Source: TK10-74A sp965217625 (lineage in GTDB: Bacteria > Chloroflexota > Dehalococcoidia > Bin125). Taken from it: a stretch of DNA of 64,000 bases. A program made the position numbers and the translations under genes. Positions within the stretch are counted from its first letter, which is position 1, and each line of letters begins with the position of its first letter. The stretch is taken from NCBI GenBank assembly GCA_965217625.1, contig OZ244557.1, positions 1,054,001-1,118,000 on the forward strand. The letters are read 5' to 3'. The notes beneath the pieces are model-generated. The model was not told the origin of the DNA. It did no database searches and worked only from the letters and a program-made list of their open reading frames with translations. Shown piece by piece: positions 34,972-45,678 of this stretch.

Positions 34972-35979
34972 ATGGCAGAGCCGACGGGCACGGAATCGAC
35001 ATGGGCGGCGCCGGCGGGAGACGCGGCGTCCGGCGACGTGGCCGGGATCGCGGCGGCGGCGGCGCGCATCCGCGAGAACGTGGGGCGCGTGATCGTCGGC
35101 AAGGACGCGGTCGTGGAACACGCGATCGTGGCGCTGCTGTCGGAGGGACACATCCTGCTCGACGACGTGCCGGGGCTGGGCAAGACCATGCTGGCCAAGT
35201 CGCTGGCGCGCTCGCTGGGCCTGGGCTTCCGCCGCATCCAATTCACGCCCGACCTGACGCCCGCCGACGTGACCGGCAGCAACGTCTACAACCAGGCGAC
35301 GGGCGCGTTCGAGTTCCGCCCCGGGCCGCTGCTCTCCCAGTTGGTGCTGGCCGACGAGATCAACCGCGCCAGCCCCCGCACGCAGTCGGCGCTGCTGGAG
35401 GCGATGGAGGAGCGCCAGGTGACCATCGACGGGGAGACGCGGCACATGCAGCGCCCCTTCCTGGTCATCGCGACGCAGAACCCGGTCGAGCTGGAGGGCA
35501 CGTTCCCGCTGCCGGAGGCGCAGCTCGATCGCTTCCTGCTGCGCCTGCGCATCGGCTACCCCAGCGCCCAGGAGGAGGACGACATCCTGGCGCGCTTCGA
35601 GCGGGCGCAGCCGCTGGACGCGCTGGCGCCTGTCGTCGAGGCGGACGCGCTGCGCGCTCTGAGCCGGGCCGTGGAGCAGGTGCAGGTCCACGAGCGGGTG
35701 CGCGGCTACATCGTCGATCTGGTGCGGGCGACGCGCGAGGAGGACTCGTTCGAGCTGGGCGCGAGCCCGCGGGCGTCGCTGGGCCTGCTGCGCACGAGCC
35801 GCTCGCTGGCCGCGATCCGCGGCCGCGCCTACGTCCTGCCGGACGACGTCCAGGAGATGGCGCGGGTGGTGCTGCCGCACCGGCTGCTGCTGGGCGCGCA
35901 GAGCCGCCTGCGCTCCCGCACGAGCGCCGACCTGCTGGAGGGGATCATCCGCGGCGTGCCCGTCCCGGTGGAGAGCTAG
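34972..35979 (+). CDS. MoxR-family AAA+ ATPase
   Basis: This 335-residue ATPase is thought to act as a chaperone for von Willebrand-domain partners and the products of the linked genes. The Walker A motif is PGLGKTM near residue 68, Walker B is VLADEINRA near 123, sensor 1 is VIATQNPVELEGTFPLPEAQLDRF, and the C-terminal lid has SPRASLGLLRTSR and YVLPDDVQ. GGAGG lies five bases before the ATG. The stop is directly followed by the DUF58 gene start. MoxR-DUF58 pairs are widespread. A small CCCCG/CGGGG hairpin lies upstream at about 34933-34950. Confidence 0.95.
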   Translation: MAEPTGTESTWAAPAGDAASGDVAGIAAAAARIRENVGRVIVGKDAVVEHAIVALLSEGHILLDDVPGLGKTMLAKSLARSLGLGFRRIQFTPDLTPADVTGSNVYNQATGAFEFRPGPLLSQLVLADEINRASPRTQSALLEAMEERQVTIDGETRHMQRPFLVIATQNPVELEGTFPLPEAQLDRFLLRLRIGYPSAQEEDDILARFERAQPLDALAPVVEADALRALSRAVEQVQVHERVRGYIVDLVRATREEDSFELGASPRASLGLLRTSRSLAAIRGRAYVLPDDVQEMARVVLPHRLLLGAQSRLRSRTSADLLEGIIRGVPVPVES

Positions 35980-37563
35980 ATGGCCGCTTTCGGAGGGCTG
36001 GGCCTGCGACCGGAGGACCGCCTGCGGTCGCCCGGGGACAAAGCGTCGCCCGGCAGCCAGCGCCCGACCGACCCGGGCCGTTTCGTGCAGACGCGCGAGA
36101 ACCGCATGCTGCGCGAGTCCTGGATCCCGCTCTCGCTGCTGGTCGTGCTGATCGGCATCACGGCGGGGGAGATCGTCATCGCGCTGGTCGGGTCGGGCGT
36201 GTTCGTGGCGGGCTGGCTGGCGCGACTCTGGGGGCGGCTGGCGCTGACCCGGCTCGACGTCGCGCAGGAGCTGTCGCTGGACCACGCCTTCGTCGGGGAG
36301 TCGATCCGCTACCGGATGCGCATCTCCAATCGCAAGCTGTTGCCGCTGCCCTGGCTGTCGCTGCGGACCGAAGTGCCGGAAGTGCTGGCCCCGCTGGGCC
36401 GGAACCTGGAGCCGATCGGCACGCCCAAGATGGCCCGCCTCGACCGTCTGACGGGGCTGCGCTGGTACGAGCGGCTGACCTGGGAATACACGATCCCGCT
36501 GAACCATCGCGGCTACTTCGCCTTCGGGCGGACGGCGCTGCGCGCGGGCGACCTGTTCGGCTTCTTCACGCGGGAGCGCGTCGTGCCGACGGCGCTGACG
36601 CTGTGGGTCTACCCGCCGGTCCTGCCGATGGACCCGCTGGGCCTGCCAGCGCGGCGGCCGCTGGGCGAGGAGCGCGGCGCCGATCCGCTGTTCGACGATC
36701 CCGCCCGGCTGCGCGGCCTGCGCGACTATCAGGCCGGCGACCCCCTGCGCCGCGTGGACTGGCGCGCCACGGCGCGACGGCAGGCGCTGCAGACGCGGAC
36801 ATACGACCCGGCGAGTTCACCGTCGCTGCTGCTGGCGCTCAACGTGGCGACCATGCCGGAGGCCTGGCAGGGCTTCTACGGCGAACTGTTCGAGCGCGCG
36901 GTCACGGTCTGCGCGTCGCTGGCGACGGCCTACGCGGATGCGCGCGTGCCCTTCGGGCTGGTGGCCAACTGCACCTATCCGGGCCGCGACGGGACGATCC
37001 GCCTGCCGATGGGGCGGGCCCAGTCGCAGATGATCCGCGCGCTGGAGTCGCTGGCGATGGTCGACGTCTACGCCGTGGCGCCGATCGAGCGCGTGTTGCA
37101 GGACGAGAGCCGCCGCGTTCCGCAGGGCAGTAGCGTGGCGCTCGTCACGGCCATCGTGACGCCGGCCCTGGTCGTGACGCTGGCCGACCTGCGGCGCCGC
37201 GGCCTGTCGGTGTCGGTCATCTGGGCGGGGACCGACGACCCGCCGGGCCTGCCGCAGGGCGTGACGCTCCACGACATGCGATCGGCGCTGGCGGGACGCC
37301 GGTTCTACCGGCCCTTCGTACAGGGCCTGGCGCTGGACGCGCCCGAGCCCTTCGACAGGCCTCTCAGTGACCGGCCGCTCAGCGACCTGCCCCTCGACGA
37401 TGGGGCGCCGGTGACGGCGGAGCGCCGCGAGTCGCTCACGCGCGGCGCCCCCGGCGACGGACCCGCCGCGGACCGGCTCGGGGCCCGCCCTGCGGCGGCG
37501 GCGCCCCCGGCGCGCGGCGCGGCGCCGTCGAGCCCCTGGCAGCGCCCGGCGGAGCCACCGTGA
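35980..37563 (+). CDS. DUF58 domain membrane protein
   Basis: This 527-residue protein has two hydrophobic helices near residues 50-85, a beta-rich extracellular-type region (RYRMRISNRKLLPLPWLSLRTEVP), and the DUF58 signature RLRGLRDYQAGDPLRRVDWRATAR near residues 244-267. A VWA-like fold follows with LLLALNVATM. The last 70 residues are disordered Pro/Ala/Arg-rich sequence. It is encoded directly after moxR (stop and start adjoin) with GGTGGAG as ribosome site. An alternative ATG at 36106 would start just before the first helix. The MoxR/DUF58 system is linked to protein maturation or stress in other bacteria. Confidence 0.92.
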   Translation: MAAFGGLGLRPEDRLRSPGDKASPGSQRPTDPGRFVQTRENRMLRESWIPLSLLVVLIGITAGEIVIALVGSGVFVAGWLARLWGRLALTRLDVAQELSLDHAFVGESIRYRMRISNRKLLPLPWLSLRTEVPEVLAPLGRNLEPIGTPKMARLDRLTGLRWYERLTWEYTIPLNHRGYFAFGRTALRAGDLFGFFTRERVVPTALTLWVYPPVLPMDPLGLPARRPLGEERGADPLFDDPARLRGLRDYQAGDPLRRVDWRATARRQALQTRTYDPASSPSLLLALNVATMPEAWQGFYGELFERAVTVCASLATAYADARVPFGLVANCTYPGRDGTIRLPMGRAQSQMIRALESLAMVDVYAVAPIERVLQDESRRVPQGSSVALVTAIVTPALVVTLADLRRRGLSVSVIWAGTDDPPGLPQGVTLHDMRSALAGRRFYRPFVQGLALDAPEPFDRPLSDRPLSDLPLDDGAPVTAERRESLTRGAPGDGPAADRLGARPAAAAPPARGAAPSSPWQRPAEPP

Positions 37564-39002
37564 TGAGCGTCGCACTGCGCTGGCTGACCGGGGACGGGGT
37601 CGACGCGCGGGGGGTCGTGGCTGCGTCATCGGTCGTGCTGCTTGAGGGGCTGCTGCTGATCGTGGTCGCGGGACTGGTACCGCGCATGGTCGGCGCGCAC
37701 GGGGAGATTCCCTCCGCGGCGGCGGTGCTGGTGCTGCTGGGGGGCGGCGCGCTGTACGCCCACCGGCTGGACGAGGCCGACCTGCCGGGCGGGCGCCGCT
37801 GGCTGCTGGGCGTGGCGGTGTCGGTCGTGGCGCTGCAGGTGGTGGGGCAGGTCGACCTCTCGGAGACGACGCGCATCTGGTCGTTCGGCTGGGCCGCCGA
37901 CATCAGCGACCCCAGCAGCGGCGCCTGGCGTGGCTCCCAACACCTGGACCACGTGCTGGCCATGGCCGTACTCACGTTCGCCTGGTTCCGGGGCGTCGCG
38001 CTGGGCAACTCGGACCTGGCGGAGCGATCGCTGGCGCAACTGGTGCCGCTCGCGGCGATCGTGTTCGTGGTCGGCTTCCTGGCGGGCGACGCGGCGCAGA
38101 TCGTCGACCGCGTGCGCATCGCCGCGCTGGCCTTCCTGGCCGTGGCCCTGCTGGCGGTCGCGTTCCGCAACGCGCAGCGGCTGGCGGCCCAGGGCAGCTT
38201 CGGCGCCGTCGGCCTCACGTTCGTCTCCACCCTCGGCGCGATGCTGGTGGTGGCGATCGTATTCATGCTGATCGTCACGCTGCTCGTCGCGGCGGTGGGG
38301 GGCAGCGGCATCGCGGAGCCCGTGACCGACGCGCTGGGCTGGCTGCTGCGCATCGTCGCGACGGGGGTGGCGTGGGTCGTGTGGACCCTGCTCTGGCCGT
38401 TGCGTCAGCTGGTCGGCTCGGGCGCCCCGCCGCTGCCGCCGCAGGAGATCTGCTTCCTCAACGAGGCGGGCGAGCTGGAGTGCGTGTCGGAGCTGGAGCG
38501 CGATCTGGACTTGGAACCGAACACGGGCGACGACCCCTTGGGCGCCGTGGTCTTCCGCGTCTTCGCCGGCATTGGGCTCGTGCTGGGCCTGACGATCCTG
38601 GCGGCGCTGCTCTTCCGGCAGGTCTGGCGGCGACGGCGCAGCCCGGACGAGGAGCGGGAGTCGCTCTGGGACGAGGCGGACCCGCTCGGCGATCTGTGGT
38701 CCGGGCTGCGGGCGCTGGCGCAGCGGCTGCGTCCGCACGGGCGCGCCGAGCAGGAGCCGGGCATCGCCGGGCTGTACCTGGAGATGCTGGCCGACGCGCA
38801 GCGCCGGGGCGCCGCGCGGCCGGCGGCGCGCACGCCGCGGCAGTTCGCGCCCACGCTGGAACGGCTCTACCGCTCGGCGCTGCCGGGCGAGATCTCGGAG
38901 CGCTTCAACGAGCAGCGCTACGCGGGCCGGGAGCCCACGGCGGCGGACGTCGCGCGGCTGCGGCTCGCGTTCGAGACGGTCCGCGACGCGCACCCGGGCT
39001 GA
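37563..39002 (+). CDS. multi-pass membrane protein with C-terminal DUF4129
   Basis: This 479-residue protein has about eight hydrophobic helices in the first 300 residues, a periplasmic-type loop with ICFLNEAGELECVSELE (two Cys), one more helix near 345, and a C-terminal DUF4129 segment GIAGLYLEMLADAQRRG to LYRSALPGEISERFNEQRYAG. In many moxR-DUF58 operons the third gene is a transglutaminase-like protein that ends in DUF4129; here the transglutaminase core is absent. The ATG overlaps the DUF58 stop, and a GTG three bases earlier is an alternative start. Function unknown, but clearly part of the same system. Confidence 0.85.
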   Translation: MSVALRWLTGDGVDARGVVAASSVVLLEGLLLIVVAGLVPRMVGAHGEIPSAAAVLVLLGGGALYAHRLDEADLPGGRRWLLGVAVSVVALQVVGQVDLSETTRIWSFGWAADISDPSSGAWRGSQHLDHVLAMAVLTFAWFRGVALGNSDLAERSLAQLVPLAAIVFVVGFLAGDAAQIVDRVRIAALAFLAVALLAVAFRNAQRLAAQGSFGAVGLTFVSTLGAMLVVAIVFMLIVTLLVAAVGGSGIAEPVTDALGWLLRIVATGVAWVVWTLLWPLRQLVGSGAPPLPPQEICFLNEAGELECVSELERDLDLEPNTGDDPLGAVVFRVFAGIGLVLGLTILAALLFRQVWRRRRSPDEERESLWDEADPLGDLWSGLRALAQRLRPHGRAEQEPGIAGLYLEMLADAQRRGAARPAARTPRQFAPTLERLYRSALPGEISERFNEQRYAGREPTAADVARLRLAFETVRDAHPG

Positions 39003-39011
39003 GCCCGGCGG

Positions 39012-39410
39012 TTAGCGCTGGATCAGCTGCAGCCGCGCCCCGTGCGCGTTCTTGGGGCTGACGAACGAGATGCGGTGCTCGTCGCCGGCGGGGTCGGTGA
39101 CGACGCAGCCCTTGGCGCGCAGATCGGCGACGGCGGCGTCCAGGTCGTCGACGCCGAGCGAGAGGATGAAGAGGCCCTCGCCCTTGCGCTCGATCTGCAG
39201 ACGCACGGGGTTGCGCGGGTTGTCGTCGATGGGCTGCACCAGTTCGAGCAGGCTGTTCTCCATCGGGAAGAGCGCCGCCTCGAAGCCGCCGGGGCTCTTG
39301 TGCCGGTCGCTGAGCGTGAGTCCGTAGGTGTCCTGCCACGTCTCGATGGCGGCGTCGAGGTCGCTGACGGCGAGCACGACGTGATCCACGGTGGTGATGT
39401 TGTATCCCAT
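39012..39410 (-). CDS. VOC/glyoxalase-fold protein, methylmalonyl-CoA-epimerase-like
   Basis: This 132-residue protein has the VOC fold of two beta-alpha-beta-beta-beta units. The first metal ligand is His in TVDHVVLAVSDLDAAIE, followed by the Glu position in NSLLELVQP; the second half has GLFILSLGVDDLDAAVADLRAKG and ends with GARLQLIQR. This pattern and length match methylmalonyl-CoA epimerases and related lyases. A CoA-thioester substrate fits the adjacent CoA-transferase genes, which run in the same direction, but the exact reaction is not proven. Confidence 0.8.
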   Translation of the reverse strand: MGYNITTVDHVVLAVSDLDAAIETWQDTYGLTLSDRHKSPGGFEAALFPMENSLLELVQPIDDNPRNPVRLQIERKGEGLFILSLGVDDLDAAVADLRAKGCVVTDPAGDEHRISFVSPKNAHGARLQLIQR

Positions 39411-39460
39411 GGTCCTTGGGTCCTTTCGGGTGCGGGTGCGGGCGCGGGTCTGCCAGTTCC

Positions 39461-39480
39461 AGAGATAACCAGAGATAACC
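39461..39480 (-). repeat. tandem 10-base duplication upstream of the VOC gene
   Basis: The unit agagataacc occurs twice in a row at 39461-39470 and 39471-39480, between the VOC gene start and the CoA-transferase stop. On the minus strand each copy reads GGTTATCTCT, with a TTATCT that could be part of a promoter. No function is shown. Confidence 0.5.
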
Positions 39481-39543
39481 CATGCCGGCCGCTATGGCTA
39501 TCACCGCCGTCGGCTTGGGAGCGAGGGTAGCGATCGGGACCGT

Positions 39544-40872
39544 TCAGGCGATATCGGGGTCGAAGTCGGTTCCCGCGTCGCCGGCGTCGACGATGGCCTG
39601 GTACTCGGCCGTGGAGAGCCCGATCAGCTCCGTGTAGACGTAGGCGTTGTCCTGCCCCAGCGCCACGGCCGGGCGCTCGTGACGCAGCGGCGTGGCGGGG
39701 AAGCGATACGGCGGGTTGTTGAACAGGTAGGGGCCCAAGCCGTCCGGCAGCGTCTGCGGCGAGTTGAGTTCGCGGGCACGGACGTGCGGGTCGTCGAAGA
39801 CGCGCGAGGCCTCCAGGACCGGCGCGGCCGGGACGCCCGCGCGCTGCAGCCGGTGGAAGAGGTCGTAGTCGTCCTGGTCGCGGGTCCAGGCGGCGATCTG
39901 GACGTCGATCTCGTCCTGGCGGGCGAGCCGCGCCGCGTTCGTGTCGAGCGAGGCGTCGGCCCAGGCGGGCGCGCCCATCTCCGCGCGCAGGGCGCGCCAC
40001 TCGTCGTCGCTGGTGACGGTGATGGCGATCCAGCGATCACCGCCGTCGCCGGCATCGCCGGGCGATCGGCAGGGGTAGAGGTTGTGCGGCGCGAAGCCGT
40101 AGATCGAGCGGTTGCCCACGGGCGCGGGCGGCGAGCCACGCAGCGCCTGGTGCATGTAGGCCTGCGCCACCATGGGCGCGGCCGCCTCGGCCTGCGCCAT
40201 CTCGATCAGTTGTCCATCGCCGGTCCGGCGCCGATGCCGCAGCGCGGCCATGATCGCGAAGGCCCCCTGCGACCCCGCCATGTGGTCGCCGGCGAAGATG
40301 GCGCTGGTCTGCGACGGGTCGCGATCGGGGTAGCCCCGCAGCAGGGTGTGCCCGGTCACGCTCTCCAGATGCGCGCCCAGCGTGCGCGCGTGGCGATAGG
40401 GGCCGGTGAGGCCGTAGCCCGGGGCGCGCAGCATGATGATGTCCGGCTTGATGGCGCGCAGCGCGTCGTAGTCGAGGCCCAGCTTCTCGGCGGTCCCGAC
40501 CGCGTTGTTCTCGACGAAGACATCGCTCTGCGCGATGAGCGGGCGCAGCAGCGCCTTGCCGCGGTCGCTGGTGAGGTCGATCGTGACGCTCTTCTTGTTG
40601 CGATACAGCTGGACGAAGGTGGGGCAGTAGTTCCAGGGGCGTGGGCCGGGCTCGCTGTTCGGGTAGCCGGTGGCCCAGGCGATGTTGCCGGTCATCATCT
40701 CGCGCGGCGGCCGGGCGCGCGGCCCCCGGGTCATGGGCGCGAAGACGTGCACGTTCTCCAGCTTGATCACCTCGGCGCCCAGGTCGGCCAGGATGCAGGT
40801 CGCGTAGGTGCCCGCCCAGACGACGCACAGGTCCAGGACGCGGACGCCCTCGAGCGGCCGGGGCGCGGTCAC
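39544..40872 (-). CDS. type III CoA-transferase (CaiB/BaiF), Asp-to-Glu variant
   Basis: This 442-residue protein is a family III CoA-transferase with the opening PLEGVRVLDLCVVWAGTY and the GADVIK-like LGAEVIKLENV, GRGK-type DRGKALLRPLIAQSDVFVEN and a C-terminal small domain. The position of the catalytic aspartate (GQxVDxSM in other members) reads GQLIEMAQAEA, so a glutamate replaces it. Its GTG start overlaps the stop of the upstream CoA-transferase gene by four bases, so the two are co-translated and may form a heteromer. Substrate unknown. Confidence 0.9.
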   Translation of the reverse strand: MTAPRPLEGVRVLDLCVVWAGTYATCILADLGAEVIKLENVHVFAPMTRGPRARPPREMMTGNIAWATGYPNSEPGPRPWNYCPTFVQLYRNKKSVTIDLTSDRGKALLRPLIAQSDVFVENNAVGTAEKLGLDYDALRAIKPDIIMLRAPGYGLTGPYRHARTLGAHLESVTGHTLLRGYPDRDPSQTSAIFAGDHMAGSQGAFAIMAALRHRRRTGDGQLIEMAQAEAAAPMVAQAYMHQALRGSPPAPVGNRSIYGFAPHNLYPCRSPGDAGDGGDRWIAITVTSDDEWRALRAEMGAPAWADASLDTNAARLARQDEIDVQIAAWTRDQDDYDLFHRLQRAGVPAAPVLEASRVFDDPHVRARELNSPQTLPDGLGPYLFNNPPYRFPATPLRHERPAVALGQDNAYVYTELIGLSTAEYQAIVDAGDAGTDFDPDIA

Positions 40873-42125
40873 TGCGCCGACCCTTCGGCGAAGGGCACGG
40901 CGCCCGCCGACGCCGCGCCGTCCGCGATCAGCGCCTCGATCTCGGCGGCGGCGAGGCCGGCCTCGGCGAGGACCTCGCGGGTGTGCTGACCGAGCCGGGG
41001 CGCGGGCCGCGTGATCGCCCAGGGCGTGGACCGCATAAGCACGGCGCGGCCGGGCACCTCGACGCGCCCCAGGTCCGGGTGGTCGAGGGCGGTGAAGAAG
41101 TCGCGGCCGCGGAAGTGCTCGTCGGCGTAGAGTTCGTCGACGGTGAACAGCGGTCCGCAGAGCACGCGATGCTCGCGCGCCAGCGCCCAGATGTCGCGTT
41201 TCGAGCGCTCCAGGCACCAGGGCAGGAAGTAGGCCTGGAACTCGCCGACCGCGTCCGGGTCGAGCTGGACGCCGGGCGCGTCCCACTTCGGGTCCGCGAT
41301 CCAGGCCGGATTGCCCAGCATGGCCCGCACGCGGTCCAGGTGCTGCGCGGCGCCGACGAACATCACGTAGCCGTCGGCGCAGTGGTAGACGCCACCGAGG
41401 ATCTGGAAGCCGCCGCCGGGCGTGCGCAGCGACTTGCGCCCGGAGAACTGGTTGCCGATCTGGGCGGCGTGGCGGCGGTCGGTGCCGTTGAACTGGATAT
41501 CGGCCAGGGCCAGGTCGACGTGCTGCCCCAGACCCTGCGTCTCGCTGACCGTCAGCGCGGCCATGGCCGCCGCGGCGGCGCTGGCGCCGCATTGTACCAG
41601 CGCCGCCGTGCCGTACATCTTCATCGGCTCCGCGTCGGCGACGCCCATGGAGTACATCTCGCCGCACATGCCGAACAGCGTCAGGTCGGTCAGCTTGTAG
41701 TCGCGGTAGGGGCTGTCCTGCCCGAAGGGCGTCAGCGAGACCAGCGCGATCTCCGGCTTGCGGTCGTGGATGCGATCCCAGCCGACGCCGAGCCGGTCGA
41801 GCACGCCGGGGCGGAAACTCTCGAGGACGATGTCGGCGCGGTCGACGAGGCGCAGGAACGCCTCCTGCGCGGCGTGCTGCTTGAGGTCCTGCTTCAAGTT
41901 GAGCACGACCGAGCGCTTGCCGGTGTTGAAGTAGAAGAACGTGCCGCTCTTCTCGCGGTGCGGCACGTCGCCCGGGTACGGGCCCACGCCGCGGCTGGGG
42001 TCGCCGCCGGGGCGCTCGACCTTGATCACGTCGGCGCCGGCGTCGGCGAAGAGCTTGGCGGCGTAGGGCCCGGCGATCCACTCGCTGAGGTCGAGGACGG
42101 TGACGCCGTCGAGGGGACCAGGCAT
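40869..42125 (-). CDS. type III CoA-transferase (CaiB/BaiF)
   Basis: This 418-residue protein is a full family III CoA-transferase. It has PLDGVTVLDLSEWIAGPYAAKLFADAGADVIKVERPGGDPSR at the start and RSVVLNLKQD and DIVLESFRPGVLDRLGVGWD further on. The catalytic aspartate is kept in GQHVDLALADIQ. GGGAGAG lies seven bases before the ATG at 42125, which gives the standard N-terminus; the open frame upstream is not conserved in character. It is the first gene of a leftward transcript with the Glu-variant partner and probably the VOC gene. Confidence 0.92.
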   Translation of the reverse strand: MPGPLDGVTVLDLSEWIAGPYAAKLFADAGADVIKVERPGGDPSRGVGPYPGDVPHREKSGTFFYFNTGKRSVVLNLKQDLKQHAAQEAFLRLVDRADIVLESFRPGVLDRLGVGWDRIHDRKPEIALVSLTPFGQDSPYRDYKLTDLTLFGMCGEMYSMGVADAEPMKMYGTAALVQCGASAAAAAMAALTVSETQGLGQHVDLALADIQFNGTDRRHAAQIGNQFSGRKSLRTPGGGFQILGGVYHCADGYVMFVGAAQHLDRVRAMLGNPAWIADPKWDAPGVQLDPDAVGEFQAYFLPWCLERSKRDIWALAREHRVLCGPLFTVDELYADEHFRGRDFFTALDHPDLGRVEVPGRAVLMRSTPWAITRPAPRLGQHTREVLAEAGLAAAEIEALIADGAASAGAVPFAEGSAQ

Positions 42126-43667
42126 GCGGTACTCTCCCGCGACGCCCCGGCGACCGCTCCCGGCCGGTCCGAGGCACGCTGGCGGGATGCTACCCCATGC
42201 GGCCGCCAAGAACGTGGAGGCGACTATCCGTCCCAGCGGCTATTACTAGGGGAGCGTTCTCCGCCACGCACCACCGGCGATCGGCGGGGCGGGGCCTCGG
42301 CCCACTGCGCACACGCACAATGGGCCCGCGCACGATGGAAAGGACCATGCAACCCGTGCCTACCGCGCCCGCAGGCCGCTCCCCGGTCTGGCACCCCTTC
42401 ACGCAGATGGCGATCTTCGACGCCGAGCCCGCCCTCGTCATCGAGCGGGCGGAGGGCAACCTCCTGATCGCGACGGACGGCCGCGCGTACATCGACGGCG
42501 TGGCCTCGCTGTGGTGCAACGTGCACGGGCACGGCCGCCCCGAGATCGTGCGGGCGATCCAGGAGCAGGCCGCGACGCTCCAGCACAGCACGCTGCTGGG
42601 CGTCAGCCACCCGCGCGCGATCGAGCTGGCGGAGCGGCTGCCGTCGCTGCTGCCGCCCGGGCTGACGCGCAGCTTCTTCAGCGAGAACGGCGCCAGCGCG
42701 GTCGAGGTGGCGCTAAAAATGGCGGTGCAGTTCTGGGCCAACGCCGGCCAATCGCAGCGACGCCGCATCATCGCGCTGGAGCACGCCTATCACGGCGACA
42801 CGATCGGCGGGGTCAGCCTGGGCGCGCCGGGCCGCTTCCGCGACCCCTACGGGCCGCTGCTGTTCGAGCCGCTGCGCTTCGACAGCCCCTACGCCTTCGG
42901 CATGGCGCCGGGCACGACGCCCGCCGAGGCGACGCAGCGATCGCTCGACTCGCTGCGGTCGCTGCTCGAGCGGCACGCGCACGAAACGGCGGCGGTGATC
43001 ATCGAGCCGCGGGTGCAGGGCGCCGGCGGCATGATCGTCTCCAGCGATGGCCACCTCGCCGGCGTGCGCCGTCTCTGCGACGAGTTCGACGTGCTGCTGA
43101 TCGCGGACGAGGTGGCGACGGGCTTCGGGCGCACCGGCGAGATGTTCGCCTGCGACCTGGAGGCGATCACGCCCGACATCATGACGCTGGGCAAGGGCAT
43201 CACCGCCGGCTACCTGCCGCTCTCGGCGACGGTCGTGACGGAGCACGTCTACGCCAACTTCTACGACCCCGGCAACCAGCGCACCTTCTACCACGGGCAT
43301 ACGTACGCCGGGAATCCCATCTGCGCGGCGGCGGCGCTGGCCAACTTCGACGTCTTCCAGAGCGAGGACGTGCTGGGCCGCGTGCGCGAGCGGGCGGGGC
43401 TGCTGGAGTCGCTGCTGGAGGAGCGCTTCGGCGAGCATCCGCAGGTCGGCGAGGTGCGACAGCAGGGGCTCATGGTGGGCATTGAACTGGTGGCCGATCG
43501 GGCGTCGCGGACGGCCTTCCCGGCCGCCGAGCGGGTCGGCTCGCGCGTCTGCATGGCGGCCCGCGAGCGCGACGTCCTGCTGCGTCCGCTGGGCGACGTC
43601 GTGATCCTGATGCCGCCGCTCTCGATCCAACCCGGCGAACTGGCGCAGATCTGCGAGGCGGTGGCCC

Positions 43668-44842
<1,175 letters not shown>

Positions 44843-44846
<4 letters not shown>

Positions 44847-45598
44847 GCGGCGAACTGTACTTCGTCACCGGCACCGACACCGACGCCGGCAAGACCGTCG
44901 CGACGGCCTGGCTGGGCTGGGCGCTGCAGCGCGCCGGCCGTCGGGTGGCGCTGGTCAAGCCCTTCCAGACGGGCGCCGACGACCCCGCCCGTGAGGGCGA
45001 CGAGGCCGTGTATCGCGCAGCGCTGGGCGACACGGTCACGCTGCGCACGCTGTCGACGCTGCCGGAGCCGCTCGCCCCGGCGATCGCGGCGCGGCGCGCG
45101 GGCGTGACGCTGTCGGTCGGGGAGGCGCTGCGGGCCTGCCGGGAGATCGGCGACGCGCACGACGTAACCCTCATCGAGGGGGCCGGCGGCCTGCTCGTCT
45201 CGATCACGGATGAGACCGACATGGCCGGCCTGGCGGCGGCGCTGGCGGCGCCGCTGGTGCTGGTCGTGCGGCCGGCCCTGGGGACGCTCAACCACACCCT
45301 GCTGAGCGTCGAGGCCGCGGCCCGGCGCGGCCTCGAGGTCGCGCTGATCGTCGTCAGCGGCTACGCCTCCTCTCCGGCGCTCGCCCCGGCCGTCGTCGAG
45401 GCCGAGAACCTGCGCTTCCTCCAGGAGCGCCTGCCGGCCGTCCCGATGCTCGTCCTGGGCCGGCAGGACCCCGCGGCGGCGGACTTCCCGCGCGCGATGC
45501 CGGCCTGGCGCCTGGGCGCGACATCGCCGCTGCTGGCCCCGCTGGACCTTGGGCCACTAAATCTGGAGGACGAGCTGGCGCGGGCGCGCTGGCCGTGA
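44843..45598 (+). CDS. bioD: dethiobiotin synthetase
   Basis: BioD closes the ureido ring of dethiobiotin from DAPA, CO2 and ATP. The 251-residue protein has the P-loop FVTGTDTDAGKTV at residues 7-19, the lysine VALVKPFQTGA, and LIEGAGGLLVSITDETDMAGLA for the substrate site. Its GTG start overlaps the bioF stop by four bases. bioB (biotin synthase) and pimelate-forming genes are not in the window. The three-gene block bioA-bioF-bioD is a single operon by spacing. Confidence 0.96.
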
Positions 45599-45678
45599 TC
45601 GGCGCCCGTGGATCGTGAGCCTGACCGCGGGCAGGCTGTTCGGGATCGCGTTCGAGAGAGCAAGAGAGGAGAGCCGCC

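Noticed and set aside
42126..42346. BirA operator upstream of bioA
   Set aside because: No TTGTAAACC-type palindrome is present.
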